Shown: positions 35,601-42,464 of the stretch, in pieces
Numbering within the stretch: position 1 is the stretch's first letter
How the letters are laid out: each line of letters begins with the position of its first letter
Assembly: GCF_027942865.1 (NCBI RefSeq)
Contig: NC_134516.1
Coordinates: 19,052,822 to 19,116,821 of the forward strand
Direction of reading: 5' to 3'
DNA: 64,000 bases
Origin: Odontesthes bonariensis
Taxonomy: Eukaryota > Chordata > Actinopteri > Atheriniformes > Atherinopsidae
Made by a program: the position numbers and the translations under genes
Notes under the pieces: model-generated
Seen by the model: only the letters and a program-made list of their open reading frames with translations
What the model was told of the DNA's origin: nothing
Databases searched by the model: none

Positions 35601-38600
35601 AGTGGTCACAGGAAGCTGAAGAAGCCTTACAGGGTTGTTTTGATGCAACCGATTGGATTTCTCTTTGTAAGCCACATGGAGAGGACATTAATGCCATGAC
35701 TGAGTGTGTGACTGACTATATAAACTTCTGTGTGGACAACACCATCCCCACCAGAACAGTGAGATGCTTCCCTAATAACAAACCCTGGATCACCAGTGAG
35801 CTAAAGGAACTATTGAACAAGAAAAAAAGAGCCTTTAGGGAGCGAGACAGGGAGTTACTGAGGAGTATACAGAAGCAGCTCAAAGTCAAGATCAGAGAGA
35901 GCAAGGAGGTGTATAGAAAGAAGCTTGAGAGTAAACTGCAGAGGAACAATATCAGAGATGTGTGGTCAGGAATGAAGAAGATCACAGGCCTCAAGCAGAG
36001 GGAGGATCGGATGGATGGAAGTCTGGACAGAGCAAATGAGCTGAACACATTCTTCAACAGGTTCAGTTCAGGAACAAGCTCACCATCCTCCCCTCCTGTT
36101 CCCAGCCAAAGAGACATCCCACCCTCCTCTGACCCACAGCTTTCCTGTAACATCTCCACCTCCACCTCAGTCATGGATTATTCTGTTTCCACTAGTTTGT
36201 CTTCAACCCAATCAGGAGATGCTGCTGTCCCCTTTGCCTCCCCCTCCCACTTTTCTGTTTCTAGAAGTCAGGTGAAGAGGCAGTTGGAGAGACTGAACCG
36301 GAACAAGGCTGCAGGTCCAGATGGTGTCAGCCCCCGAGTCCTGAAGGCCTGTGCAGAGCAGCTCTGTGGGATTCTGCAACACCTTTTCAACCTTAGCTTG
36401 ACCCAAGAGAAGGTACCACTGTTGTGGAAGACATCCTGTCTGGTTCCGGTACCAAAGAAAACTCACCCTTCAGACATCAATGACTACAGACCTGTTGCCC
36501 TGACATCCCACATCATGAAGGTCCTGGAGAGACTCCTGTTGACCCACCTGTGTAAGCAAACCAGCACATATCAGGACCCCCTGCAGTTTGCTTATCGCCA
36601 TGGAGTTGGAGTTGAAGACGCTATCATACACCTGCTTCAACAAACCCACTGTCATCTGGACAAAGCAGGCAGCACTGTGAGGATCATGTTCTTTGATTTC
36701 TCCAGTGCATTTAACACAATCCAGCCTGATCTGCTTCGTCTGAAACTCCAGAAGACTCAGGTGGAGGCCTCAACAATCACCTGGATTAATGACTACCTGA
36801 CAAACAGACCACAGTTTGTCAGACTGAAGAATTGTGTGTCTAACCAGGTGATCAGCAGCACAGGAGCACCACAGGGGACTGTACTCTCACCATTCCTTTT
36901 CACTCTGTACACTTCAGACTTCCAGTACAAGTCAGACTCCTGTCATCTACAGAAATATTCAGATGACTCTGCAGTTGTCGGGTGTATCAGAGATGGACAA
37001 GAAGCTGAGTACAGAGAGCTGGTGGACCGCTTTGTGGCATGGTGTGGGAACAATCATCTCATCTTGAATCTTAACAAAACAAAGGAGATGATTGTCGATT
37101 TCAGGAGAAACAGGGTTAGATCAAACCCTGTTTCCATCATGGGAGAAGAAGTGGAGGTGGTTGAGGAATATAAATACCTTGGTGTTCATGTGGACAACAG
37201 ACTGGACTGGAGACACAACAGTGAAGCCATCTACAAGAAAGGACAGAGCAGACTGTACTTCTTGAGGAAGCTAAGGTCCTTCAAGGTTTGCAACAAGATG
37301 TTGCAGATATTCTACAAGTCTGTTGTTGAGAGTGTCATTTCCTCTTGCGTCATCTGTTGGGGCAGCAGCATCAGAACCAGGGACCTAAAAAGACTCAACA
37401 ACCTGATAAGGAAGGCTGGTTCTGATCTGGGGACGACTGTGGAACCTCTGGAGACAATAATGCAAAGAAGGATTTTGCATAAAATCAAGAGAATTATGGA
37501 CAACCCTGAACATCCTCTCCATGAGACTGTTATCAGAAAACAGAGTCTCTTCAGTCAAAGGCTTCTTCAGTTTGGATGCAAAACGAACCGCTACAGGAAA
37601 TCATTCCTGCCCACAGCCATCAGCATCTATAATAACTCCTTGATTTAGTTGAGCTACATCAACATTTAATTTCCCTCTGGGATAAATAAAGTATTTTTGA
37701 ATTGAATTGAATTTGAATTGAATTGAATTGAATTGACCGCCAGAGCTTCTCTGTCACTCAGAATCCTTGCATTCCGCGAGAAGATTCTGTAGGAGCAGAG
37801 TGACGGATGACGTCAGGCTATATAGCCTCTGTTTGATCATCCGACATGTCACAGGTGTGACTCTGTTGGTATTACTACTCGAACGGCGCATGCGCGAAGG
37901 GACATTCAGTGCTTTCAGCACCGCCCTCTGGCGGTCATCCGGGATTCATAGAACCGTAGTTACATACGTAACTTACGATTTATTTTAATGTCTGTTTTGT
38001 CATGTCTGAGGATGAGAAACTCTAAAAAAAATGGTAAACTTCTTTTATTCTATAATTTTTTTACTTTATTTCCACGAACAAATAAACAAAACCAAATGGG
38101 AAAGAATTCTATAAAGGTTATTTGACTTATTGATTAATTAATGTATTTTCTCCCTCCTCAGCCTGAGTGACTGTAACCTCTCAGAGAGAAGCTGTGCAGC
38201 TCTGTCCTCAGCTCTCAGCTCCCAGTCCTCCAGCCTGACAGAACTGGGCCTGAGTAACAACAACCTGCAGGATTCAGGAGTGAAGCAGCTTTCTGATGGA
38301 CTGAAGAGTCCAAACTGCAGACTGGAAATACTCAGGTAAGGACTGTATGAAAACAAGCTTCTCCAAACTACTCTAACACTCCAGATAATGTAGATGAGGA
38401 TGAAATCACGTGTATGCTCAGCTGGGCTCAGATGGACCGAGGTGCTCTATGGATGTTCCTTCTTGTTGTATCTTTTAGCAAAAACAGTAAAGTGTAGGTG
38501 TATATTAATCCAACTGAATTCCCAATAAAGCTGCTCACATTCAAGGATTTTTCTGGGGTTTTTGTGACAGTTTGAAAGTGTGACTGAAAATCAGCCCATT

Positions 38601-41600
38601 AAGACTACATGTCAGCTGGTGGTCACTTAAAGCATGTAATAAAATCACCATTCAAGTAACTTAAAGACAACAGGTGTACAGTGAGTTCAGCTGTACTTAC
38701 ATGTACCCTGAAGCCAAACTGGCAGCTGGTTCCACAGAGAGGGGCCTGATAACTGAAGGCTCTGCCTCCCATTCTGCTTTTAGAAACTCTGGGAACCATA
38801 AGTAAACCTGCAGCCTGAGAGCAAAGTGCTCTGTTGGGAACATATCCAACAATGAGATGTTCTCACTCAGTCCGCAGAGTTGCAGCGTCAGACAGACTTC
38901 AGTCAGAAACTGGATTCTGCTCCTCTGCATGTAAACAGTTATAAGGAAGGTGTTCCAGTTAATGCTCCAGTCAGGCTGTGAGCAAAGCTCAACTCAAATG
39001 TGGAGGAACTGTGCATGATACAGCCAACAGCTGCAGAGTCATCAGAATATTTGAGGAGATGACAGGACTCTGGGCTGTGCTGGAAGTCTGAGGTGTGCAG
39101 AGTTCAGTGAAGAGTGAAATGTTGAAATATTCACAATAATCTAAAGTTTTTATTCTCAGAGGTGTTCTTTTCATCCAGGTTTTTCATTCACTGCTGCCAT
39201 GTTTCCTCTTTGTTTGTCACAAAGATTGTTTATATTTTCTTCTCATTTTATCTGAAACTGTTACTGGAGCAAAATGATGAAAATAATCTTTCTCTAAGAA
39301 TGTTGTTACCATTGGATGACATTCAGCTTGAGTTTCAGAGCAGTTCTCTCAGAGTTTCTGTTGTTCTGTGTGTCTGCAGCCTGTCAGGCTGTCTGATCAC
39401 AGAGGAAGGCTGTGCTTCTCTGGCTGAAGCTGTGACCTCCAACCCCTCCCATCTGAGAGAGCTGGACCTGAGCTACAACCATCCAGGAGACTCAGGAGTG
39501 AAGCTGCTGAGGGCTGCACTGAAGGATCCACACAAACTCAGGTATGGAGAGGCCTGCTGCAGCCACACAATGGGCCTCATGCAAGAACATTTTCGTATTT
39601 TTATTCTAAATTTCTCTCACTTTTTTCGTAAGAAGGTCTCGTACGAACACGCCACGTCAGATTCAACAAACGCTCTTAACTTCGGAAAAAGTGTGTGAAC
39701 GACCTGCGTAAATGATGAATCCCACCTGTGCGTATCTAAGTTCACGTGCACGAGGATAGTAGATATGCATACTCCACGCCCTAAATGATACCATATAAGG
39801 CAGTGCTTCCTCTCTCCTGTGCCAGGAAGTGTTGAGTCATGAGAATGACATCAAGGCGCAAAAAGAACAACTTTAGGGGCTCTGAGACTGAAGTTCTGCT
39901 TTCAGAGATCCAAAAAGGAAATCTGTGATTTTTAGCAGAGTCAGCAGTGGAATTACGGGACCTGCTAAAGCGAAGAAATAGGAAGCAATTACGAGTGCTG
40001 TTAATACCATGTCACTGAAATAAAAAAATAAATGGTTTGATATGAAAATGGCTTAAAAAGACGTCTCGCCCTGGGCAGGCGCTCGATGACTGCAACTAAA
40101 GCCGTGCAATCAGTTGTTGCCTCATCATGATGGCTCTTTGATGGGGTGGTCCATGAGGGGGGTCTTCTGGCACCACACCTTCTGGTCTGCCTGGGCTGGT
40201 TCAGGTGGAGACCCTCGTTCATGGCAATATTGCGCCATGAACGAGGTATCGAGACACACCCACCTGGCCTTCAGCTCAGTGCGTTCCACGACAGCACGGG
40301 TGCTTTGATGCATATATGTGTCTCGTGCTCCAATTATGATTGGCAGTCCAGCCACAGGATGAAAGTCCCTCTTAATTTGTACTTGTTGGACAGCGGTGTA
40401 TGGGAATTTGATGTACCATGGGTGATAAACTGATGAGAGCTTTGATGACCAAGGGGAGTGCACGACTCACAGAGGACTGGGACACCCCCGATCTGTCTCC
40501 AATCTCCCTCTGAAAGGTTCCAGTGGCCAAAAATCCAAGGGTGGTGAAGACCTGGACATGTGGTGGAATTGGGTTTGATCGGCGTGTTTCTCTCTGGAGT
40601 TGTGGCTCTAGCAAGCTGCATATTTGCAGCAGCACAGTCCTTGGGAATCTTAATCGCGATGTCAGCCATTCTTTCACACACGCTCTCTCTTGAAGAGAGC
40701 GTGTGTCTCCACACGCTCTCTTCAAGAGCCTGACGCACTAAGGCATCCGAAAGTAGCAAGACAGCCGCTGCGCTTCCCGTTACAGATTCAAATTAACCTT
40801 CAATTAGTGCACAATTTAAGTCAAACAGAATAATGTCAGCATAATTATGGGGTATCATGTATATTTATTTATGTTTTCTTCAAAGTAATAAATATACAAT
40901 CCATTAGTCAAGCAAACTTGATTGGAATAACAGCGGACTATTTTACGAATCTCCTACGACAGGTCTGGATCACTCGTAAATTCTGTTCGTACCTGAAAGA
41001 AAACGTAAAATACGAAAAGATTGGTGAATGCGCAAATTCTCTTAAATAACTCGTACGGACGATTTAAGAACAAATCTATGCGTACGAACGGTTCTTGCAT
41101 GAGGCCCAATGTCTGATAGAGGAAAAAAGAGTATGTTGGTCGGTCGATTCAGTTTGGACAGATCGCTGCATATTAAAGGAACAGTCTGTCATTTTCAAGA
41201 GACATATTTAGGTCTTCTGACCCTGATAGTAAAGATAAAGCCACCGGTGCAAACTTCAACAATCCTCTGAGCTCCACATGACTTGATATAAGACTTACAA
41301 ACAGAGCACACAGATCCCCTGTGTTTCTGACAGTCACTTAGCTTCATGTGTACGGAAAAGAAGTCACTTTAACATTTCCCAGCTGAGTCAGAAAAAAGAA
41401 CAACAGTGAAAACAATGTGAAGAATCTGAGGCAGGCTGCTGTGCAGAGGATGTTCCTGTCAGAAGCAGATCAGTCAGACTTTAGGGCAGAGAGAAGGTTG
41501 CAGCTCTGGCTCAGATCAGGAGTTTTTACAGTGTTATTCATATGTGAAGAGATGAAAAGGAGGAGACGGCTGAAAGAAGAAATTGTGACTTCCACAAAGC

Positions 41601-42464
41601 AGTTTTGTACGCGTCGGTGTTGATTCTGCTCATTGTAGTTTCCAGATGCTCCACTCCAGTGGATGTGTCCAGTTGTTGGACTGTTCCTTTCTCAGTGTAG
41701 AACAATGTGTGTGAGAGCCATGTAATGTCCATGTTTGATGCTGCTCTGACCCCCCTCCTCCTTTCAGGGTGGAGCCTGCTGGAGAACGATGGCTGACACC
41801 AGGTCTGAGGAAGTGTGAGTGTGTTCTTCATCTGATTCATGACATCCAGCCATCGTCACACTGTCACATCACTCATTGATCAAAGTGAACAGATGATAGA
41901 TCAATAACTGCAGCTGGACTGTGTTTGTTCTCTCCTTCAGATTCCTGTCAACTCACAATCGACACAAACACAGTGAACAGAGTCCTGAAACTGTCTGACA
42001 ACAACAGGAAGGTGACACGTGTGGAGGAGGTTCAGTCATATCCTGATCATCCAGACAGGTTTGATGTCTGGCCTCAGCTGCTGTGCAGAAATGTTCTGAC
42101 TGGTCGCTGTTACTGGGAGGTCGAGTGGAGAGGAAGAGTTTCTATATCAGTGAGTTACAGAGGAATCAGCAGGAGAGGAGGAGACAGTGAGTTTGGATGG
42201 AATGATCAGTCCTGGAGTCTGAGCTGCTCTGATGGAGGTTACTCTGTCTGTCACAATAACAGAAGAACAGACATCACCACCTCCTCCTCTGTCTCTAACA
42301 GAGCAGCAGTGTATGTGGACCGTCCTGCTGGCACTCTGTCCTTCTACAGAGTCTCCTCTGACACACTGATCCCCCTCCACACCTTCAGCACCACATTCAC
42401 TGAAGAACCTCTGCATCCTGGATTTGCAGTCTGGTTACCTGGTTCCTGGTTATCTCTGTGCTGA
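17634..42464 (+). CDS. NLRC3-like FISNA-NACHT-LRR-B30.2 receptor, complete
   Basis: A cytosolic NOD-like receptor of the large fish-specific family. Predicted coding exons: 17634-17701, 17786-17878, 17959-18075, 18154-18264, 19228-19341, 19871-19990, 20954-21032, 21193-21400, 21548-23324, 24042-24215, 25148-25321, 38162-38335, 39380-39541, 41768-41814, 41941-42464. All borders are GT-AG and all phases agree, giving 3942 nt or about 1313 aa without a stop. The order is N-terminal repeats, FISNA, NACHT ATPase, LRRs, PRY-SPRY. The start is taken at [17 protein letters not shown], the usual beginning of this family, after an acceptor at 17590. Walker A ([10 protein letters not shown]) and Walker B ([12 protein letters not shown]) are intact. 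The 12.8-kb intron between LRR exons 2 and 3 is inflated by nested transposons. Fish relatives are thought to sense or regulate immune signals; the ligand is unknown. Confidence 0.88.
17959..19990 (+). CDS. Four tandem N-terminal repeat exons of the NLR gene
   Basis: Exons 17959-18075, 18154-18264, 19228-19341 and 19871-19990 are 37-40 codons each, all phase 2 on both sides. Each reads (E/R)IHQ-like start, a Pro-Glu or Pro-Gly stretch of variable length, then PSCVSxKSxxS, a variable block, and F(K/H) with an acidic end. Exons three and four share the ending FKSDQHPS. The first two are farther apart from these. Such short repeated exons precede FISNA in one group of fish NLRs. Since every exon carries the same phase, any can be skipped, lost or duplicated without shifting the frame. 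A fifth copy lies at 49241-49378 in the second NLR. Their function is unknown. Confidence 0.85.
18265..19227. other. NLR intron between N-terminal repeat exons 2 and 3
   Basis: Unlike the others this intron is ~960 bp. Its portion 18388-18550 is paralogous to 48882-49040 in front of the second NLR copy. No further exon with intact borders is seen, although short pieces resemble receptor-gene introns. Confidence 0.5.
19487..19797 (+). repeat. DIRS-like terminal fragment
   Basis: The paralogous intron at 20135 reads through TTGGATGTTTTCCACC, while here the match stops at TTGGATGTT and foreign sequence starts with CTATTTCATTTTTCCTGACC. The first ~50 bp match, as reverse complement, the terminal repeat at about 34350-34400 of the DIRS element (GACCGCCAGAGxGCGGTGCT and GCACTG). 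It continues with a TATAAGAC box near 19620, probably the left end or promoter of a related element. It ends near GTGTCTCTGTTCACTG, where NLR intron sequence resumes. Confidence 0.6.
19991..20953. other. NLR intron before the FISNA-linker exon
   Basis: The first ~170 bp repeat the intron after exon 19228-19341. The rest has no recognised transposon border and no exon. Open frames here lie out of splice context. Confidence 0.5.
20954..21400 (+). CDS. Pre-FISNA exons of the NLR gene
   Basis: Exon 20954-21032 codes [20 protein letters not shown] and ends LDSIFM. Exon 21193-21400 codes [19 protein letters not shown] through [11 protein letters not shown], a Glu-rich stretch and [15 protein letters not shown]. 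Both are standard pieces of fish NLRC3-like proteins directly before FISNA. Phases fit the exons on either side (2 to 0, 0 to 1). The second segment looks helical and charged. Confidence 0.88.
21548..23324 (+). CDS. FISNA-NACHT exon of the NLR gene
   Basis: One 1777-nt exon, 592 codons. It begins [21 protein letters not shown] (FISNA), followed by [20 protein letters not shown]. The P-loop [14 protein letters not shown] comes ~90 residues in. Next are FRELNVLKE, Walker B with [33 protein letters not shown] (sensor-1 region), the winged-helix part with [19 protein letters not shown], and the NOD2-type helical regions ending [15 protein letters not shown]. The exon stops two bases into a codon, ready for the phase-2 LRR modules. 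Compared with the remnant at 49635-51033 it differs at only about a dozen residues over 460. Confidence 0.95.
23325..24041. other. NLR intron before LRR exon 1
   Basis: AT-rich intron. The stretch 23680-23860 recurs at about 24930-25110 and, diverged, at 37980-38090, so each LRR exon was duplicated together with its upstream intron. Confidence 0.6.
24042..24215 (+). CDS. LRR exon 1 of the NLR gene
   Basis: A 174-nt phase-2 exon coding one 58-residue unit, i.e. two ribonuclease-inhibitor-type leucine-rich repeats. It reads [39 protein letters not shown] and [19 protein letters not shown]. The acceptor is CCTCAG at 24041 and the donor GTAAGG at 24216. Confidence 0.93.
25148..25321 (+). CDS. 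LRR exon 2 of the NLR gene
   Basis: A 174-nt module nearly identical to the first, differing by LYGC for LSGC and SMTEL for SLTEL. Flanking introns are also alike, showing recent tandem duplication of exon plus intron. Confidence 0.93.
26091..26184 (-). repeat. tRNA-like sequence inside the hAT element
   Basis: On the minus strand the sequence reads TGGCTCAGTTGGTAAGAG (A-box type, about 26158-26175) and, ~50 bases on, GTTCGAATCCC (B box, 26101-26111). Spacing and boxes are those of a pol III tRNA promoter. A clean acceptor stem and anticodon arm cannot be drawn with confidence, so it is more likely a tRNA-derived SINE head or tRNA pseudogene captured in the 5' part of the transposon than a working tRNA gene. 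Confidence 0.55.
26515..28833 (+). CDS. hAT-superfamily transposase
   Basis: A 772-aa uninterrupted frame, a full length for the family. The N-terminus [13 protein letters not shown] contains QxxIxxFF, a PCNA-binding (PIP) box pattern. A TTF-type zinc finger follows ([15 protein letters not shown], then [11 protein letters not shown]). The catalytic core shows [15 protein letters not shown] (first Asp), [10 protein letters not shown] (second Asp) and [12 protein letters not shown]. The C-terminal dimerisation block reads [20 protein letters not shown], with the catalytic Glu in SSERSFS, then [19 protein letters not shown]. It excises and reinserts elements with matching ends, making 8-bp duplications. 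It is similar to fish ZMYM/TTF-domain hAT transposases. No stop or frameshift is seen, so it may still be active. Promoter and expression are unknown. Confidence 0.93.
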   Translation: MSQKRILDFFSGSMPKVSRLAEEEKHVGDGNTAAVNGIAVAEDGDNGPRPAMLPLENGPACAPPAATTTGCRPLLPTGNKPFQPFKYCFPSRRFGNESSGRSFLPAWFNKWTWLHYVPETDRALCFTCVGAIEKKLTSPDHFRADNPFVSDGFGNWRKATTKFAEHDRSKLHIESVQKLAALEGTPINALLSCAVSKQQATARHVLELLFRSIRFLGSKGIPFRGDTTRDGILYEYMMERTYDMPREHEWVARRDNWMSNTIQNEIIQQFAHAIQRDIAGRSSESMCFGLVADGTTDITTTEQFSCSLQFADHSLETHCLFLGFYSAPDTTGQTLFDCIKDLFLRMNIPIHRLAAYCFDGASNMSGCFSGVQARLKELCPDSMYMHCNNHALDLVLQEVATLNFVRSVSAAIRESPKRKHVFQAMFSSCDEMAVNILGLCPTRWCVRAKAISRIYASYSTLLATLNELKDDKTTRGDSRVKLNGLWKQACKAKTYFGLMCSNALFEPCEAVARKLQGSKTSALGTLECANVLKDSIAALRNDDAAVTGMLQTTEEQARKLGLNMPETRVSRTPARFRHTTEPETPTCSTPSVSWKREFYEAVDLVSEELTRRFNQDTLKLAVERERAVTVAAQGGGVQLEGLQLPTSVDSARLDLQLKMLSSVTKEHPCNSVRDVAERLRNLHPQTRSLFTEVEKLVQLCLCLPISVASSERSFSTLRRLKTWLRSTMTQKRLTHLALMNVHKDMMHNIDIQALMRDFISVTPERQSVFGVL
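29606..31150. repeat. ~100-bp tandem array upstream of DIRS gag
   Basis: About 15 imperfect units, each with TTAATTGGTGACGGTGGCGT, a C-run with CTCTCCCGAT and a short hairpin GCTACCTGTGGTAGC followed by ATCTGAGTTT. Another partial unit lies left of the hAT insertion (about 25845-25969), so the array is older than the hAT. It runs up to within ~100 bases of the DIRS gag start, making it the probable 5' leader of that element. The period shortens in places (about 75 bp) where one half-unit was lost. Confidence 0.85.
31247..31741 (+). pseudogene. DIRS gag-like protein, one in-frame stop
   Basis: ATG at 31247 gives [20 protein letters not shown] and LCPACL, then TGA at 31325-31327. The same frame continues to 31741 through [19 protein letters not shown], a basic [19 protein letters not shown] and a probable coiled coil around [14 protein letters not shown]. 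The Cys-pair arrangement (CxxC, CxxC, CxxC) is typical of the gag N-terminus in fish DIRS elements. The stop probably arose from a Gly codon (GGA to TGA), which is inference from the family pattern. Confidence 0.7.
31875..33518 (+). pseudogene. DIRS reverse transcriptase and RNase H remnants
   Basis: Fragments in all three frames. [14 protein letters not shown] and [13 protein letters not shown] (RT motif with catalytic Asp) lie near 32320-32520. LDDWLL near 32655-32675 is a decayed copy of the second RT catalytic motif (YLDDWLI-type). RNase H is suggested by the segment around [19 protein letters not shown] near 33050-33115. At least several frameshifts and stops are present, so no working enzyme can be made. 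Confidence 0.75.
33519..34307 (+). CDS. DIRS tyrosine recombinase
   Basis: A 262-aa open frame of the phage-integrase fold. Seen are [11 protein letters not shown] (first catalytic Arg region), [20 protein letters not shown], and the C-terminal box [14 protein letters not shown] (His-x-x-Arg), followed by [11 protein letters not shown] carrying the nucleophilic Tyr. In DIRS elements this enzyme joins the circular DNA copy to the target without a target duplication. The frame stays open although upstream DIRS genes are broken. It probably lost its natural start, since in intact elements this protein is read from an overlapping frame. Confidence 0.8.
   Translation: MLALRALRSPIPVYLFLRGARRLHPPMVPRAPVLDLPLVLKALCHSPFEPLAQADLRWLSCQTAFLLAVVFSKRVSELHALSVSPSCFRWGTDGSGVTLWPNTALLPKVLSRSHCNRPLRLARFQPVSEGTADGSQSLCPVRALEAYIAATAAIRRSDQLFLCYGGPGLGCPPSKQRLSHWIVGVICHAYAAGRCSPLVGVKAHSTRSVSASWAALRGLMEAICAVASWASPSTFTRFYGVNVASPHPLDQVRRPGSYEPSQ
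34316..34508. repeat. Large imperfect palindrome at the DIRS right end
   Basis: Left arm 34316-34383 (CTCTGGATTCCTCGTGACTC onward) and right arm 34439-34508 (ending GTCACGAGGAATCCAGAG) are near-perfect complements around a ~55-bp centre with TAAGTTACGTATGTAAC. It may be a head-to-head junction of two DIRS ends or a DIRS internal complementary region. Confidence 0.85.
34511..37735 (+). mobile_element. CR1/L2-type (Rex1/L2-like) LINE, nearly complete
   Basis: Match to the flanking DIRS inverted repeat stops at 34510, which is taken as the 5' junction. The 3' end has CCCTCTGGGATAAATAAAG and a (GAATT)n tail at about 37696-37735. One long ORF fills most of it. The retained 5' part and open ORF indicate a recent insertion. 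No clear target duplication is seen. Confidence 0.85.
34715..37648 (+). CDS. LINE ORF2: APE endonuclease and reverse transcriptase
   Basis: About 977 aa from the ATG at 34715 ([16 protein letters not shown]); the frame is open a little further upstream, but only from a TTG codon. The endonuclease domain shows [34 protein letters not shown] and GKSDHNLV. The RT domain has [69 protein letters not shown] and the catalytic [10 protein letters not shown]. The C-terminal region has [13 protein letters not shown] and the Cys/His-poor end usual for CR1/L2 elements. It nicks target DNA and copies its RNA there. No interruption is visible. Confidence 0.92.
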   Translation: MMHNHSNKVVYNREQLINIGKAEIIRQLKPEIPLELKRRRRGCSAGAKRRERKKKFKPSLPSVIMGNVRSLANKLDELLALTRSQQEYRECSIMCFTETWLQDHILDSSVSLLGFLTVRADRDLKSSRKRKGGGLAVLVNNRWCHPGHVTVKSRLCSPDIELLAVSFRPYYLPREFTSVVLVAVYIPPSAVADTACDVISSVVAKIQTQHPNSFVAISGDFNHASFSATLPTFQQFVSCSTRENKTLDLFYTNVKDSYISKSRPPLGKSDHNLVFLCSAYKPLVQRLPVTKGTVRKWSQEAEEALQGCFDATDWISLCKPHGEDINAMTECVTDYINFCVDNTIPTRTVRCFPNNKPWITSELKELLNKKKRAFRERDRELLRSIQKQLKVKIRESKEVYRKKLESKLQRNNIRDVWSGMKKITGLKQREDRMDGSLDRANELNTFFNRFSSGTSSPSSPPVPSQRDIPPSSDPQLSCNISTSTSVMDYSVSTSLSSTQSGDAAVPFASPSHFSVSRSQVKRQLERLNRNKAAGPDGVSPRVLKACAEQLCGILQHLFNLSLTQEKVPLLWKTSCLVPVPKKTHPSDINDYRPVALTSHIMKVLERLLLTHLCKQTSTYQDPLQFAYRHGVGVEDAIIHLLQQTHCHLDKAGSTVRIMFFDFSSAFNTIQPDLLRLKLQKTQVEASTITWINDYLTNRPQFVRLKNCVSNQVISSTGAPQGTVLSPFLFTLYTSDFQYKSDSCHLQKYSDDSAVVGCIRDGQEAEYRELVDRFVAWCGNNHLILNLNKTKEMIVDFRRNRVRSNPVSIMGEEVEVVEEYKYLGVHVDNRLDWRHNSEAIYKKGQSRLYFLRKLRSFKVCNKMLQIFYKSVVESVISSCVICWGSSIRTRDLKRLNNLIRKAGSDLGTTVEPLETIMQRRILHKIKRIMDNPEHPLHETVIRKQSLFSQRLLQFGCKTNRYRKSFLPTAISIYNNSLI
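37736..37902. repeat. Inner DIRS-type sequence right of the LINE
   Basis: ACCGCCAGAGC, a TATATAGCC box (about 37819-37827) and a GCGCATGCGC palindrome. Its organisation resembles that of the fragment at 19487-19797 (ATTACTACTCG/ATACCAACA, then GTCAC), so it is likely a DIRS promoter-proximal end in reverse. Confidence 0.55.
38162..38335 (+). CDS. LRR exon 3 of the NLR gene
   Basis: A 174-nt module again almost identical to exons 1 and 2 ([20 protein letters not shown], ending RLEILR). It is separated from exon 2 by 12.8 kb of nested mobile elements, yet borders and phase are intact (CCTCAG before, GTAAGG after). Confidence 0.93.
38336..39379. other. NLR intron between LRR exons 3 and 4
   Basis: No transposon border or extra exon is recognised. 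The last ~60 bp (TTCAGAGCAGTTCTCTCAGAG onward) are shared with 61360-61416 in the second copy. Confidence 0.5.
39380..39541 (+). CDS. Terminal LRR exon of the NLR gene
   Basis: A 162-nt phase-2 exon coding [39 protein letters not shown] and [15 protein letters not shown]. This is the characteristic last LRR unit before the B30.2 linker in fish NLRs. The counterpart is at 61417-61578. Confidence 0.93.
39572..41107 (-). mobile_element. PIF/Harbinger transposon, copy 1
   Basis: Inverted ends GGGCCTCATGCAAGAAC at 39572 and its complement ending at 41107, with the 3-bp duplication AAT (39569-39571, 41108-41110). The paralogous position in the second NLR (61606-61616) reads CACACAATGTCTGATAG without the element, giving a direct empty-site control. 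A degraded HARBI1-like transposase lies on the minus strand. A second, broken copy is at 55866-60315. Confidence 0.92.
40125..40759 (-). pseudogene. HARBI1-like Harbinger transposase, frameshifted
   Basis: Pieces in different minus-strand frames. [20 protein letters not shown] and [18 protein letters not shown] belong to the N-terminal helix-turn-helix-like part. The nuclease part is [10 protein letters not shown] (family GxIDCTHI, first catalytic Asp altered), and [15 protein letters not shown] comes from the later catalytic region. Frame changes and a small CACACGCTCTCT hairpin duplication near 40676-40730 break the protein. Confidence 0.75.
41108..41767. other. NLR intron before the B30.2 linker exon
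   Basis: No exon or repeat border is recognised. The 126 bases between the linker and B30.2 exons are practically the same in both NLR copies (41815-41940, 63121-63246). Confidence 0.5.
41768..42464 (+). CDS. Linker exon and B30.2 (PRY-SPRY) exon of the NLR gene
   Basis: Linker exon 41768-41814 codes [15 protein letters not shown]. Exon 41941-42464 codes the B30.2 domain and stop TGA. PRY part: [20 protein letters not shown] and [16 protein letters not shown] part: [61 protein letters not shown] and [13 protein letters not shown]. In fish NLRs and TRIMs this domain is taken as the recognition surface. Only three serines stand in the loop (TTSSSVSNR) that is greatly expanded in the second copy. 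Confidence 0.93.

Larger units (their letters stand above)
34401..37977. repeat. Unit bounded by 75-bp perfect inverted repeats, enclosing a LINE
   Basis: 34401-34475 and 37903-37977 are exact reverse complements over 75 bases (outer end CGTAAGTTACGTATGTAAC, inner end GCACTGAATG). Similarity continues weakly inward (ATACCA...GTCAC on both sides). These are DIRS-type inverted terminal repeats. The unit between them is mostly a LINE (34511-37735). It seems to be a deleted DIRS copy, abutting the first one, into which a LINE jumped. Confidence 0.85.

Noticed and set aside
40125-40759. Host HARBI1 gene on the minus strand
   Set aside because: Frames are broken and the segment lies between transposon ends with a 3-bp duplication; a second degraded copy exists.
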